Shown: positions 12,024 through 24,338, counted from the first letter of the stretch. The stretch is DNA of 60,000 nt from Polytrichum commune (GCA_950295325.1 OX485804.1:40178001-40238000), one strand, 5' to 3'. A program made the numbers and translations. Notes: a model not told the origin generated them from the letters alone.

Positions 12024-12497
12024 GGGCCACTTCACACACGAGACTGAGAGCCCGTGACTATTAAACTTCAAGCCTCTCATTGGTAGAAAAGGTGGAGCCG
12101 GTCCAAGTTCGCTTTACACTATGTTTGAGGAACCAACGGAGTATGTGAATGCAAGATGCATGTAAAGTCCACATGGATTCCTACATGGCATCGAATGGAT
12201 CATGTTTCATGGTCACTTGGACTATTTTCAAAAATCATCTCTTGGATGTAGGTCTAACACAAAACTCACAATCGTTGATTTATTCTATTTTATCATGTGT
12301 GAGGAACCACGCAAATAAAAATTCATTGAAATAGCATTTGGTTGAGGGCCCGGTCACATATGATTTCACACTACACTTGAGGATCCATGACCACACTACT
12401 TGATTTTGGAGGTGCCTTGGGACGGCCTTTTGGACACTTTCTTTTTGGCTCTCACAATTTCATGGTCACGGCTCTCAGCTCGTGTGTGAAGTGGCCC
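12024..12497 (-). mobile_element. GGGCCACTTC-family MITE, copy 1
   Basis: Both ends carry GGGCCACTTCACACACGAG or its close inverse. In this copy the B end (gagactgagagcccgtgac) is on the left and the A end (gagct..gagccgtgacc) is on the right. Flanking triplets are TCA and TGA, which suggests one altered target copy. The length of 474 bp is about 25 bp shorter than the family norm of 493-499. The whole element is non-coding. Frames crossing it repeat in other copies only because the DNA is repeated. Confidence 0.85.
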
Positions 12498-12499
12498 TG

Positions 12500-13764
12500 A
12501 GTGTCTTTGTCTGTACTAGGTACAAATTCATTATTTTTTAATCAAGAACTATGTTTATAATCAAGGCGACAACAAAACCTCACAACATTAGTTGTCTTGC
12601 TCATTGGTTGGGGTTGCTAACCCTGGGTTGGCAAATGCAACCCTGTTGGTGTCCAAGGTGAATTCGAATTGGATGAACCAACCCATTCACTCCTTCCTTG
12701 TTGGATGCCTAAACCCTTGCCTCCAAGGAACTAATGCACGGGTTGTTTCGCCTCAGCCCGGGTGAATACTATCTATGAAAACTGAGGAGACAAGCTATTG
12801 CTTGCAAGATTCTAGTATGTGTTATTGATTTGATTATGCAACCATAAGAGCTTGGCTGACAGCTAGCTAGGTTACTAACCCCAATTTGAAGAATTTGAGG
12901 TAAAATACATATTCAAGTTATTTTGGGTGAATACAAGTAGATTAGATCTATTTACCCATTTTCACCCCGATCGGTATGTTGGATAGTTCCATAACCGAAT
13001 GTAGTTGGGCATTCAACAAGGACTTGGCCAAAAAGATGTGATATTGAAACAAAGAGACCATGCCCCAAATGGGCATTATTTCTTGATGTTCTTTTGTGTT
13101 TTACGTTGGCTTCTCCTTGGTGGGTGTTCGTGGTTCCTTCTTGCAATTACGTTTTTAGTTTGTGGCAAAAAAGAACAAGAAACAAAGAGACCATGGACCA
13201 GAGAATCGAGTACACTCTAACCTCCCTAACATCATGCATGTGGCAACCAAAGTGCACGTGATAACAAGGAGGTTTGCAATGTTAACATGGATGCATAATA
13301 ATAGAGAGTTAGTATAATGTGTGACATTATGGAATTAAAAAAGAAGTCAACAATGTAATAATGACAAGATGATGTGTGTGAGCATGTGGTTTGAATGCTT
13401 TGATGGATTATTTTAATGTCAAGATTGTGATATACAAGAGGGGATTGTGACAACATGGAGGGAGATTTAAACTGAGCACATATGTTCCCGAGGGTTTTGG
13501 GATATAAGAGAGGGGGTGACATTACAAAGGGTGACATTACAAAGGTTGGGGTGTAACCAAAACGATCAAAGATCCAATGAGGCACTCTTGGCGTTATAGT
13601 TAACAATAATTGATTTGGTAGGAGAGCAACTTGCGTCCTCTCTCGTCCCGATGCTTGTTTGTGTCTACCCCATGGCTAGGGCATTAGATGGCTCTTTTCC
13701 TCAACATGCCATGAGCTCCAAGAGGCAACTCTGAACAAATTGGAAGACAAGGGACATTGCTCAG
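12500..13764. other. Unassigned stretch
   Basis: I see no transposon ends or protein families. A 124-codon minus-strand frame (13232-13606) is rich in Ser, Thr and Leu and contains a short internal duplication (gtgacattacaaagg twice near 13517). It has no recognisable domain and is probably chance. Confidence 0.5.
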
Positions 13765-13766
13765 TA

Positions 13767-13893
13767 TTCCCTCCGTCCCAAAATGATTGTCCTACCCCTT
13801 GGAGTTTTTTTTTATCCCAAAAATGTTTGTCCTACAAACATTTTGAAACATAAAACTCCGGGAGGTAGGACAATCATTTTGGGACGAAGGGAG
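13767..13893. mobile_element. Stowaway-like MITE
   Basis: The left end TTCCCTCCGTCCCAAAATGA and its inverse at the right end (CTCCCTTCGTCCCAAAATGA) match the well-known plant Stowaway terminus, which is CTCCCTCCGTCCC. TA dinucleotides flank both sides (13765-13766 and 13894-13895), the target duplication of Tc1/mariner elements. The whole 127-bp unit folds back on itself, with a second inner pair near aaacattt. It is non-autonomous. Stowaway elements are mobilised by plant mariner-like transposases, and none is present here. Confidence 0.93.
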
Positions 13894-13899
13894 TATTTT

Positions 13900-16320
13900 G
13901 AAGGTGTGTGGTCTTTGTGGTCACTCTCTCAACCCTTCAAGGTGATTTAAAAATAAATAAAAAATTGCAATGACTTCAGATGAGAAATATTCAACATTCA
14001 AATGTTCTTACACTAAAACAAAAGTTGTTACAAGTCACTTCAAGATTGCAGCTACACATTCCAAACAGTTGATAGCTAAGTCCTAACAAAGAATGTATAC
14101 CATTTTGATTGCAAATATTCAATGCTATATCATATCATGCACGGTGTTATGTAGTGAAATTTTGTCCATGCTCGAAACTAACTTATGTGCAGCATAATTC
14201 GTAAATCATGTGCACAAATGGTGGCTACAAATACTAGATATTACATTAAAAAAAACTTCTCAATCCCTTCATGTGATTGACCGCATTTGCATCCAAATCC
14301 TAACTAGTTTTTTAATCATTGTATCTAAAATAAAGCTATCTCTATAAGGGTTCATTTCCAAGAAATGACTACATATGAAGTTATCAACAACAAAACTTCA
14401 ATTTTCATGTGTGCAAAACATTGTTGGGGCTTTCTCAAAGGCTCATGGTCAATTTAAAAGGAAAGATAACCTTTAATTTGATATCTTAAGACTTTGCATC
14501 TCCAAACTGGAATCCAGTTCATAATACCTTTTTTTTTGGGGGGGGGGGGGGTTTAACATGTGCCCTCCCGAATATGTTGTCATTTCATTTAATTGGGTCC
14601 CATGAGACTAAATCAAAGGTTATGACCTGAATTGTTCAATCATGCTAAAAATAAAACCATGGGGGTAAAACAAATTCTTTGCATGTTCACCCTCATGGTA
14701 GGTGTCGCAAAGTTCTATCTCTCCATACTAGGTTTGAGAACTGAAATGAACAATCTTTATAGTTTGTAATGGTTAATTGAAAGAGGCAATTTCCAACCCA
14801 ATGTAAGTGCCGAATTTTGAATGAGGTGTTGGAAGTGCCCACATGAGGGGTTACATGCCTTATCAAACATTTTTTGACAAAATGTGGAGCTCCTGTGGAT
14901 AATTTTGCCTCTGACAAAACATGCAAGCAAGAGAACCATAGCTTGGCATGAACGAGAGACGCTTTATCCTTTATCAAAGTTGCAAACTCATGTGTATCTC
15001 CAATAAAAACTTCCTCATATTGATGATTAATGAAGAAGTTCTTCACTAACATGGAAGGTTGGCTCATCGCCTGGGCTCATGCTAATTTAATGAGACATTA
15101 ACAAAGCATACATGTACATGCCCATTATGAATTTTAATATCCATTCTACATGATATCCTACTAAATCAACTAAGCACTTGTCTTGAATTTATTGCACAGC
15201 ATAAGAGGCCACACCTCGTGAAAGTAACTATAATAGGCTCATCTACTTTTAAGTTACCGGGATGTCCTACCAACAACAGTGTTTATGTGTGTACCCAAAA
15301 AAAAAGTTATGAAGGATTTAGGGACTTGGTAACTTCTTATAAGGAGGGTTCTTGAATACTAAACTACTAAGCAATTGGACTTTTATGCTATATTTTAAGT
15401 TTGAGCAACTTATGAAAACCCTTGCAAATGTTATGAAAAATAGAGGGGAAGTTGTACCAAAATTCCCAATATTGGTGGAATGGAGATATATGTTGTTTAT
15501 CGGGACAGCAAAATTGTGAGCAAAATTGAATTGTATTCATTACAATTATGCATGAAGTCTCTTAAAGAGGGATGAAATTGTGGATTTGATTCTTCTTTAA
15601 TACAGATTTATATTAAGAGCTCGTAAGCTCATTGCGTCGGAGCCTATTTTGAAAGTTGGGTGAAATGCCTCGGACTGTTGTTTGTCATATGAAATCTGTA
15701 GGACGTTAAAAGGGTTTGCCTAAGGAATCCACCATCTTGAATCTTGGATTGGTTCATTGTAGTTCATGTTTTTGTTATGGGTTATAACAAAACAACAAAC
15801 AACCCAAGGTACTATGTCTCAAGGAAGGCTAGTATAGTGTCTATAGGGATTATTGTCATGATGGTTTAAGAAATTCTACAGCAATCTAAGATTCTTTCTT
15901 CCAATTTTTCATTCCATAAGGTTCATTAGTGCATTTCTCATGCGTGTGTAAGTATGTCCTATTATATGACTCTTATAGACTTAATGACATGTTTCTATGT
16001 CAATCATGAAACTCTTTTAGCTTTGACAATAGTTTTTGCATGGGCAATTGTCTCTTGTATTGGTCATAGTCTTCCAAAGGATTCTCATCAATTTGGGGTT
16101 AGTAATATTCCTTAATTATAATGAAATTAAATGAAATTCAATTGCCTCTTCGTTTCATTTATCTTCATTTAGTTCCAATTGAGAAGTCACTTATCTCATA
16201 CTCTCATTGCCACAACATAGAAAGGCTTGCTCATAACTCCAAAGCAAACATGTAGGTATTTGGGCTATACCCACCTAGTCATAAACTAATTAGCTTCAAT
16301 GCTTAACCTAGCCTAATTCA
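13900..16320. other. Unassigned AT-rich stretch
   Basis: This interval is mostly featureless. It has a G run at about 14538-14551. A 124-codon minus-strand frame (14693-15067) has a mixed composition but no domain I can name. A segment at 15540-15720 (cttaaagagggatgaaattg, ttgattcttctttaa, aagagctcgtaagctcattg) recurs in diverged form at 58755-58880. No TIR or LTR boundary was found. Confidence 0.5.
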
Positions 16321-16329
16321 AATCATCTT

Positions 16330-17830
16330 GTCTATAATCATATCAAAAATTGGGTTTGTTGGTTAGACAATTTGTCAACCGAACATCATCATGATAAATA
16401 CCCTCCTCTAGGGCTCGTCACTTGCTATCCTCTCATAGGCAACCTATCATTTCAGTTTTGTGCTCATTGGTTTAACAAATTTATGATAATATCTTCCTCA
16501 TTGTCCTTCATATTTACCTATTTCACTCCATCTCCTTCCTCTCTCGGCTTGTTCTTGACTATATTACTCCTCTCTTGACTAGCCTCTCAATGTTCCTTGC
16601 TTCTTGGTTTTTTACCGCACACTATTTTCCTATATCTTCAACCCTCATTCTCATCTTTCTTCTACAATATGGGTGCCTCTCAAACCATTGTTCTCAGCCT
16701 ATCTTAGGTTATTAACTTTCCTTTCACACTCCTTGATGTGGCTTTGTCATTCCTACACATTGCCTCTTCAATGTCACTAACTCTCACTCGGTCGTGATTT
16801 CAACGGTATGTCAGTGATTCACAATTTTGCATGCTAGTCCATTTAGGTCGTGGTTAGTATATCTCTATGTGGAAAATTTCTTTTCCATTCTTGAGTCATA
16901 CTCCGACTCTATAATCCTCAACTCCACCATGTTTCTTCCACTCAAAAGACTATGACCTATTCTAGCTTCATTTCTCACAAGATCTCAATTGCAACTTCTT
17001 TACTTGGTCTAACGATTTCTCTCATGTTCAATTCAGGGACGGTTTACACTATGGACCAAGAGCCATGACCAAGAAAATTAAATCAATTTCATGGTCATAG
17101 CTCTTGGCCAAGAGCCGTGACCATGAAAAATCAAAAATGGATTTTTGAGTGGCTTGGTCACTCTTGCAATGTAAAGTGGATTTGGACCGGGACAACTTTG
17201 GGCTGATTTTTTTAATATAAATAGAGTAACGTCAAAAAAATCGGGAAAAAAAATTATTAAAAAAAAATCGGCCAATGGCTGATTTTCAGCCTTACGGCTC
17301 CCTTGATTTCCGTTGAGTCGAGCATTTTGCCTCGCCTCAACGGAAAACCCGTTGGACCATGGCACATTATCCAAATGGCAGATTTTAGTAGTTTTTGGGG
17401 ACCTCAAAGTTAGTGGTCATTCTCCTTTTTTCAAGGTAGTGTAAAGCCAAATGGGACCAAGAGCACTTTACTCTCCAATCACAGATTTTAGAATTTCATG
17501 GTCATGGCTCTTGGTCCATAGTGTAAACCGCCCCTCATTCCACTCAATGGATTCATAAACATAAACATACTAACAACTTGCCCAGTAATTCCAATCACAA
17601 TCACTGCACATTGGGTTCATCATTGGTATTTATTTGTCGAAACTTTCTCAACTATAAATTTTTATTCGTGTCCATTCCCCTATCACATGTGGCAATGTCA
17701 GTTACTCTTATTCTATCCACTCTCAAACATCATACTTAATTCTTAGCTCTCTTGCCTACGACGTGTCTTTGTGTCGCTATGGCTTAGCATATATAACAAG
17801 TGTTGTCGTCCTTAGGTGGTAGTCTTCTTA
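16330..17830 (+). pseudogene. LINE relic: endonuclease domain, split by insertion
   Basis: A pyrimidine-rich stretch reads in broken frames as an apurinic-like endonuclease of a non-LTR retrotransposon. GRDFNGMS at about 16789-16812 matches the GDFN metal-binding motif of the family. FTWSN at 16999-17013 matches the substrate-loop F-T-W motif that precedes SRID-like sequence. After the insertion at 17036-17534 the reading resumes with VSIPLSHVAMSVTL near 17670-17710, which resembles the end of the domain before the SDH motif. Stops and frameshifts are frequent, so it is not functional. The composition matches the LINE pieces at 7140 and 32150, so one family is likely. The left boundary is uncertain. 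Confidence 0.6.
17036..17534. mobile_element. Harbinger-like TIR element nested in a LINE
   Basis: The left end GGGACGGTTTACACTATGGA and the inverse of the right end GGGGCGGTTTACACTATGGA extend into a shared CCAAGAGCCATGACCA, giving a TIR of about 36 bp with one mismatch. TCA flanks both sides (17033-17035 and 17535-17537). The length of 499 bp equals the GGGCCACTTC elements, and the subterminal CCAAGAGCC..TGACCA is shared with them. The frame at 17078-17407 lies inside and is not a known protein. Confidence 0.88.
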
Positions 17831-17870
17831 TCTCTTTGAGGCTACAAGTAGTTACAACCTCCCGAAACTA

Positions 17871-18167
17871 CACTAAATAAGATATTTAGTGTCATATGGT
17901 ATTTAATGTCACTAAGGTAACTTTTCATATGACACTACTTATGAATAAGTGAACAAACATTGTCATGGATGATTGAAATTTGGATGAAAAATCACTCGGT
18001 AAGTGACAGTAATTGCAACATAGTAAGTTTATAATCCCCACAAAAATTTTACAAGGAATGACAAATAATGTTGGGTTAACATTTAGTGTTGGTGACACTC
18101 GACCGTTGTTTATAATTAGTATTGAGCAAGACAATTATAATTTGTGACACTAAATATCATATTCAGT
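17871..18167 (-). mobile_element. Palindromic-end MITE, short form
   Basis: The left terminus has CACTAAATAAGATATTTAGTG and the right has CACTAAATATCATATTCAGTA (both shown without flanks). Each folds on itself. The interior matches the copy at 5653 in the same orientation. It lies about 40 bp beyond the LINE endonuclease relic. Confidence 0.75.
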
Positions 18168-18269
18168 ACACCTTTCCTAGACTATAGCCCTCCTTACTCA
18201 CTCTAAAATGTCTTTCATCTAATTTATCGTCTACTAAGCATTCTCCTACTCATAAAAAGGCTATGGTAA

Positions 18270-18480
18270 AAAAAAATTGTATTACACCTATGCAAGGCTA
18301 TCTTGGCCCCTCCTAGTATGACAACCTAGAAACCCGGTTATAAATATCATGACACCACTCTTTGGGTGTGTTGATTCAAGCCTTGACAAACTTGGGCGGC
18401 TTTATGGATATACTCTCAAACTCATGGTTTAGCCAACTCAACAGGAGTTTGATCCCAAAAATTTATGCATAGCTCTATTA
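18270..18480 (+). repeat. Dispersed repeat related to 58970-59150
   Basis: The phrases cctatgcaaggctatcttgg, cctagtatgacaa, gacaccactctttg and actctcaaactcatggttta recur in order at 58970-59150 with many substitutions. There is no coding signal. It may be an untranslated part of a retroelement. Confidence 0.55.
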
Positions 18481-18579
18481 TCCCCATCCACATGCACTCA
18501 CATGCCTATCATTTAGACATTACAATATATGGGTAAGGTTGATGTGCCCAAATCAAACCCAACAATAATCTTTGACACC

Positions 18580-18885
18580 TAACTTTGAGTGGTATGTGGT
18601 TAGGTGTGGATATAAGACCTGGCAGCAAAAAAACATTTGTTTAAAAGAGATTGGATTGTGTGTTTGAACATGCTAACCATTATAGGCTCAATAGTATGCA
18701 TAGATAGGGGGCCTATATGACCACATAATGAGAACAAGAATCTTCAGTTTGATAATGAAGAAGATATTCATATGAGCTCCATATATTATGAGGCAAAATG
18801 GCTATGGGTGTGATTTGAGTATGTTAATCATCTTGTATTAATTGTGTGTTTTCATATCCTACAAGAAGTGGATGCGTAGAAAAAA
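18580..18885 (+). repeat. D repeat copy
   Basis: It contains gagtggtatgtggttaggtg, tttaaaagagattggattgt, gctaaccattataggctcaa and, at the end, tgattt.gagtatgttaatc and ttcatatcctacaagaagtg. The landmark order is the same as in copies at 41890, 51400 and 57550. Confidence 0.65.
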
Positions 18886-18892
18886 AATCCAT

Positions 18893-19080
18893 CTAAAGGG
18901 GAGGCCACACACATTTGAAGCCGCCGGCTTCAAAACAAATATTGGTGGGCCAAGGTAAAAGTTATTTGGCCTTGACCTGTGCGTAACCTTAAGGAGCTTG
19001 GTTTCAGGGTGGGTCCATCTTCTTTTGGTTTAAATTGTTTGTTTTCATCACTAGAAACAAAGGTTTTAAGGTAGAAAACA
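18893..19080 (+). repeat. Left arm of a long foldback repeat
   Basis: This arm (ggaggccacacacatttgaa, ccttgacctgtgcgtaacct, aaggagcttggtttcagggt) is inverted relative to 19880-20040 and is also homologous to both arms of the element at 31120. The two arms here are 800 bp apart. They may bound one large element or be two solo arms. Confidence 0.5.
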
Positions 19081-19879
19081 TAGAAAGGGTGAAAGACCGC
19101 TATTGGTGCACTAGAATAGGAGTAGGACGATTCTTGTGTGGACCGAAAATAGATAAATGCAAAAGTGGTGGCATGAAAAGGACGTAATGATAGGCGAGAT
19201 GTGGTGATTGGCCAAATAGATCATGTTCACACTACTTGGGATCACTTTTGGGTGCCATTGAGTTAACTAATTTGTTTGCATTTATATGTAGAGTAGGGTA
19301 ATTTGATGCTCAACTTAGGGAGACTCTACTATACAACTAGGGGATTTGATTTACTTGCTTCTTTGGGAAAATGCAACTAATTGTTTACAAGGAATAAAGT
19401 TATGAAACAACTTGAAGTGTGATCACATGTTGTACACCACACGCTAACACGAAGGGGTACAATATTGGATAACATTCTTTTAGAGGGGGAGGTCTCATTG
19501 TATGTCCCACATGTTCACTCTATATGGAGCTGCATAAATTGTGAGTCTCATGATCAAAATTAATATCTTACAAAACACATGGTTTTACATAGAAATAGTT
19601 GAAGCTAACATCCAATGTGGCCAAAGATTGTGAGGTATCAATATTTGATTCTCTTATGAAAGAGTTGAAAGTTGGGCCGCAATAGATCCAAGCTATTATG
19701 GCCTGGGAGAGCTTCCGGATCCCTGCCAATTGTACAATAGCAGTTGGGCATGATGTGCGAGTCCAACTCTTAGGTTAAAACCAACGTTGACATGTTGTAA
19801 TACCTTGTATTGATAACAAATGAACCATTTCGTCTACTTCATCACTAGAAAAATATTGCAAAAAATCCAAATTACTTTT

Positions 19880-20040
19880 TTTGGCCAAACAAGTCGATTC
19901 ACCATTTTCCATTTTTCTACCTTGAACCTTAAAAATTGCCGTTTTAATGGAGTTGAAAATGGACAATTATAACCAATACAAGATGGACCAACTTTGAGAA
20001 CAAACTCCCCAGGGTTAGGCACATGTCAAGCGAAAATGAA
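19880..20040 (-). repeat. Right arm of a long foldback repeat
   Basis: Its reverse complement reads ttgacatgtgcctaaccctg, gggagtttg and ggtccatcttg..ttggtt, aligning with the arm at 18893 at roughly three quarters identity. Minus-strand frames at 19775-20022 cross it and are not supported as genes. Confidence 0.5.
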
Positions 20041-20328
20041 ATGAAATGAATTTGATTCTAGAGTCCAGAAAACCAAAAGGCTATTGGGACTAAAAGTACA
20101 TCAAGATGATTTCAAACTAGCTAATTCCTTGGAGCAGCGAAGTGTGGTAGCCTATGTGAAATAGAAACTAAACCACACACTTGTATGCATCACGTTGTCA
20201 TCATTGTCATTGTTACATTGATATTTTTGTGTTATTCCATAATATCACACATTACACTAATTCTCTATGATCATGCATCCATTTTAACACTGCAGATGTC
20301 CTTAATATCATGTGCACTTTGCTTGCTA

Positions 20329-20816
20329 CAGTCCACCCTCTATAAATGTTAGGCTCTGGAGTAAAATTTTCCTAACATTTATAGTGAGTTAACATTGTAA
20401 CAGTTATAAAGGGAGCTTTTTGAATGCTTAACAAATATAAATTCATTACAATTATGGAGGGAGAGTTTTGCAAAATTATCATTTATAAAATATGTGTATC
20501 AAATCAATATTTTATTTTTATAAAACAAAATAAGAATCAATATAGTCCTGATGAATAATTTGATCACAAAAGTCAAATTTGGTGGCTTTTGCCACTTTGA
20601 AAGGTTGTGAGTCAATGTAATGGATGTCATCACACAATATTGGATGTATTTCGTAGGTTAACATTTATAAGTGGAAAATTTATAAAGAGGGGAGTAAATT
20701 ATTGTTAACATTTAACATAGTTAACATTCTAGTTAGCAATATGAAGGGGGTACAACTTTGTTAACAAATATAATGAGTTAACGTTTATAAGTGTAACATT
20801 TATCGAGGGTGGACTG
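20329..20816. mobile_element. Emigrant-like (pogo) MITE
   Basis: The ends CAGTCCACCCTCTATAAATG and CAGTCCACCCTCGATAAATG (right end inverted) form a TIR of about 25 bp with one mismatch, flanked by TA on both sides (20327-20328 and 20817-20818). Plant Emigrant elements end in a CAGT..A.CCTCTATAAAT motif and are moved by pogo-type transposases. Several subterminal copies of acatttataagt lie inside in both orientations. The length is 488 bp and there is no coding region. A pogo-type transposase relic lies at 39870 in this window. Confidence 0.88.
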
Positions 20817-21126
20817 TACATGCATGATACTGGTGTTTGGCTATTTGATGCTCCGAATAACCCCTGGTATTTAAAATGGACTTCCAGTTGTAGACTCGCC
20901 CCCGGAGACTTTTAGACCCTTTATTTAATACTTCTATTTCCTATCCTTGAGCCTAAATTTCAACGACAAAAGTCTTCCCTTCCAATTTAAGATTGGCAGC
21001 TTATTTATTTAAGGTATGTTTGTGTTTTTAAGCTTCTTACAAATGTCAGGGAGTCATGGAGGCAGGCCTTCAACTTCCAGGCTTTTATGGACCGCACTTG
21101 AACGTCGGGTGGATTACACTAACTTA

Positions 21127-21625
21127 GGGCCACTTCACACACGAGCCAAGAGCCGTGACCATGAAATTGTGAGAGCCCAAAAGAAAGTGTCCAAAGGCTG
21201 TCCCAATACACGTCCAAAATCATGCAGTGTGGTCACGGACCCTCAAGTGTAGTGTGAAGTCATATGTGACCGGGCCCTCAACCAAAGGCTATTTTGATGA
21301 ATCTCTATTCATGCGGGTTCTCACACATGATAAAATAGAATGAATCAACAGTTGTGAGCGTTCGGAGTGTCATGGTCTCCTGGTATTCTGTTAGGCTTAC
21401 CTCCAAGAGGTGGTTCTTGAAAATAATCCAAGTGATCATGAAACATGATCCATTAGATGTCATGAAGGAATCCACGTAGACTTTACATCCATCTTGCATT
21501 CATATACTATGTTGGTCCCTCGAGTGTAGTGTGAAGTGAACTTAGACCGGCTCCCCCTTTTCCACCAAGGAGAGTGCTTGAAGTGTAATGGTCACGAGCT
21601 CTCAGTCTTGTGTGTGAAGTGGCCC
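21127..21625 (+). mobile_element. GGGCCACTTC-family MITE, copy 2
   Basis: A complete 499-bp copy with A end left and B end right. Terminal GGGCCACTTCACACACGAG is present at the left and in inverse form at the right with one change. The TTA target duplication is exact (21124-21126 and 21626-21628). TTA is the classical PIF/Harbinger target. It is very similar along its length to the copy at 24878, which has the same length. Confidence 0.92.
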
Positions 21626-21799
21626 TTAGGATTCAAGGACCAAAGAAACTCCGAGATTGAGGAATCTTATTGGCTGACACCAACTTCTTGGACCCAAGGA
21701 GTTTGCAGTAGGGTCTAGGTTCAAGGTATGAATGAATGAAGTGGTGCTAACGTGGCATTATTTTCTCACCAAGTCCCAACAATTCTCGTTGCAAACAAA

Positions 21800-22140
21800 T
21801 TCTTCCTAAGATAGGTGTGCCCAATTAAGTTACTTGTCTTAATCAGACACATGTATTTGGGTGATATACGGTTTGGTGTGGCTTCAAGAACATATATTAA
21901 AGAAGACATGTCTTTAAAAGAAAGTGAGTGGATTGCATGCTCAAAATATGATAACCATTCCAAACTCATTAGTCAACATAACCGGGTGGGTTTTATATGA
22001 CCATTTTTATGACCTTGTCAATGAGAAAGATATTCATAAGATCTGTAAAAGTCATGAGGAAAGTGGCTAAAGCATCAATTTGAGTTTGTTGACCATCTCA
22101 TACTAATCACTTGTTTCATACCTCAGGAGAAGTGGGCGAG
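21800..22140 (+). repeat. D repeat copy
   Basis: It includes ctttaaaagaaagtgagtgg, gcatgctcaaaatatgataacc, caaactcattagtcaacata, gagaaagatattcataagat, gtttgttgaccatctcatac and catacctcaggagaagtggg. The order is the same as in the other copies. Confidence 0.65.
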
Positions 22141-22149
22141 TTGGAAAAG

Positions 22150-24048
22150 AAAAGAAAAGAAAAATCCATTTGAGACCCATGCATCTTAGTTTGAGAACCA
22201 AATTTCAATCCTAGGTCCAATTGTGAGTACGAGTGTAGAGTTCCTAAAGGGGTCTTTCGGACTCCAAGTTTTTTGAGCCTAAAATTCAATGTCAACCCAC
22301 CTTTACTATGTTGTTTCTCTTGTGGTAGATTATAACCAAAGTGGCCTAAGCTTAAGATACTTTCACATGTTTCTAGTCTCTTACAATACACTAGAAATTG
22401 GGTTTCATGAAACCGCCTCCAAAGAGGTGATAATCAATTACGTTTGAAACACCGCATGGGTTTGCAAATATGGTGCATGTTTGCATATTTAATACTACAT
22501 CTATGATTCCAAATAGTATGGTAATAAATAAAGTGGACCACACCATACTTCAAATGCCTACGGATTAGAGTGGAGTTGCCTTCGTAGCGCAATGGTAACA
22601 AAATCACAAGTGACATGAGGTGTCGCATGGCTTCATCACAAATGTCCGATGGGTGGTGAACCTTAACAGTAAAATTGAATCTAGTGGGGTATTACATAAT
22701 TCTCTCGTAAATTATGTAGCGTTCTTATGTACTATTTGCTTCGTAGTAGCATAATGTGGCACAAATTTGATTTTTTAAAAATTATCACAACATTGTTTGT
22801 TGATTTAAGACGTTCTTTCAACAATTTATTGGATCTAAGTGATAGTTTTGCCTTGAAAAGTTTGTGAAGTTGACAATGTTCATACATTAGTGAGGTGTGG
22901 GCATGACAAGTGGTCACGGTTTGATGCACACCAATGAGAACGGTGATGCCACATGTCACATGCATAATTTTTTCTTATATTCATTAACTTCAAAATACAC
23001 CATATTCTAGACATCAAAATATCTCCGTTGGCACACATTGATACAAAGCACATTGGGTAACACAAACACTATGAATGTTCAATTTATAATTAGTGCAAGC
23101 CTATCAAAGTTACTTTGGTTTGCTCTTCATATTCGATGTGGGCCACAACTTTTGCACAAAAGAGGGTTTCAAGAGCCTTGAGAAGAGTTTCCACATCCTA
23201 GGCGAGTCCACTCTTCATACCACGTACACAATAACATGATGTAAAAAGGGGTATTATTCAAGGCATCAATGTACATAGTATACATAGGGGGGGAGTATTA
23301 TATACATATACAAATGCATGCAAAGTATTATATAGTAGAGGTAGATGTACAAATGGGGGTCCCAAATTTTCAAGATTCTTTTTGACAATAGAGGTATATT
23401 ATCGGGTCAAGGAATCACGAGCTGCACTCTAGACCAAAAAGAAATCTTAAATAACCTTCTCAATGGAAAGTGGGATTGGATTGTGTGCGTAAATAACAAA
23501 GACATCTTTTCTCATCCCCTTGATTCGTATTTTGTTTACGTAATGGAGGCAATTGTCACATTAAACTAAGAACCACATCATAAATACACAAACCTAGTAC
23601 ATGCCTTCTTATATATATATGTCATTTCCTCGTATACAGAAGGTTTTGTTTCATACTCACCCACGCACGTCGTTCAAAGTTCCAATGAAGAGTCCACCCC
23701 CCAATTTTCCACACGGTCGCCCAATAAACGATGGTGCCATGTAGATCACGCACGTGTCGTGCACATGGAAACTCATGCTAGTGATCCGAGCTTGAGTGGT
23801 TGGGATCTAGAAGGACCTATTGTGAATGATCGGAGAGTACAAACTCGTCCTCGCCTCATGTGAAGACAATACAAATTCATCCAAACATCCAATCACCTCA
23901 TACCATCGCCCCGTGCATAAGTTACAATAAAATACCCCTATTGTACCATAAAACGTCCCGAAACACAAGTCACTATTACATTCCATCGGTTTCCACCTAC
24001 ATTTTTATCATTCTATTCGTCATGTGCCTATAGTCATTCGCATGCTCT
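22150..24048. other. Unassigned stretch
   Basis: No gene is visible. A segment at 22575-22600 (cgtagcgcaatggtaac) resembles a tRNA A box but has no convincing B box. A segment at 22900-23040 (tttgatgcacaccaatgaga, gccacatgtcacatgcat) is a diverged match to 27740-27850, where the text reads gtgatgcacaacaatgagaa and gccacatggcatgtat. The rest shows no structure. Confidence 0.45.
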
Positions 24049-24058
24049 CACTCTCACC

Positions 24059-24338
24059 GGGTGGGTCTAAATACCCCCATCGAGCGTGGCTCGGAGGCCA
24101 GGTTCGGTGGGGTTCATTTTTTTGGCCCTCCCCATTTTGGCCCCTTGGAGACTTTTTTTGGTTTTTTTTTGCTAAATCTGGGTCCTGCGGCCCCATATTA
24201 CTCTAAGAAGCCCCTTATGATATCAAGTAAGGCCCCACCCAATTAAAAAAAATAGGGGGCAAGTTTTACCCCACCCCTGCCACCCCCTCCCGAACCTGGC
24301 CTCCGAGCCACGCTCGATGGGGGTATTTAGACAGATCC
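24059..24338. mobile_element. Mutator-like MITE, 280 bp
   Basis: ACTCTCACC lies directly outside both ends (24050-24058 and 24339-24347), a 9-bp target duplication. The inner part of the TIR is perfect over more than 40 bp (24066-24107 against 24290-24332), including AAATACCCCCATCGAGCGTG and GCTCGGAGGCCAGG. The outermost 10 bases match less well. The interior is short and G/T-rich. The clean arms and exact duplication suggest relatively recent insertion. Two overlapping frames within it are not genes. Confidence 0.9.

Noticed and set aside
14693-15067. 124-codon minus-strand frame as a gene
   Set aside because: It has no recognisable domain, splice context or conservation evidence, and chance frames of this size are expected in 60 kb.
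22570-22660. Possible tRNA-like SINE head (cgtagcgcaatggtaac)
   Set aside because: The A box is suggestive, but no B box with GGTTCGA-like sequence follows at the right distance.
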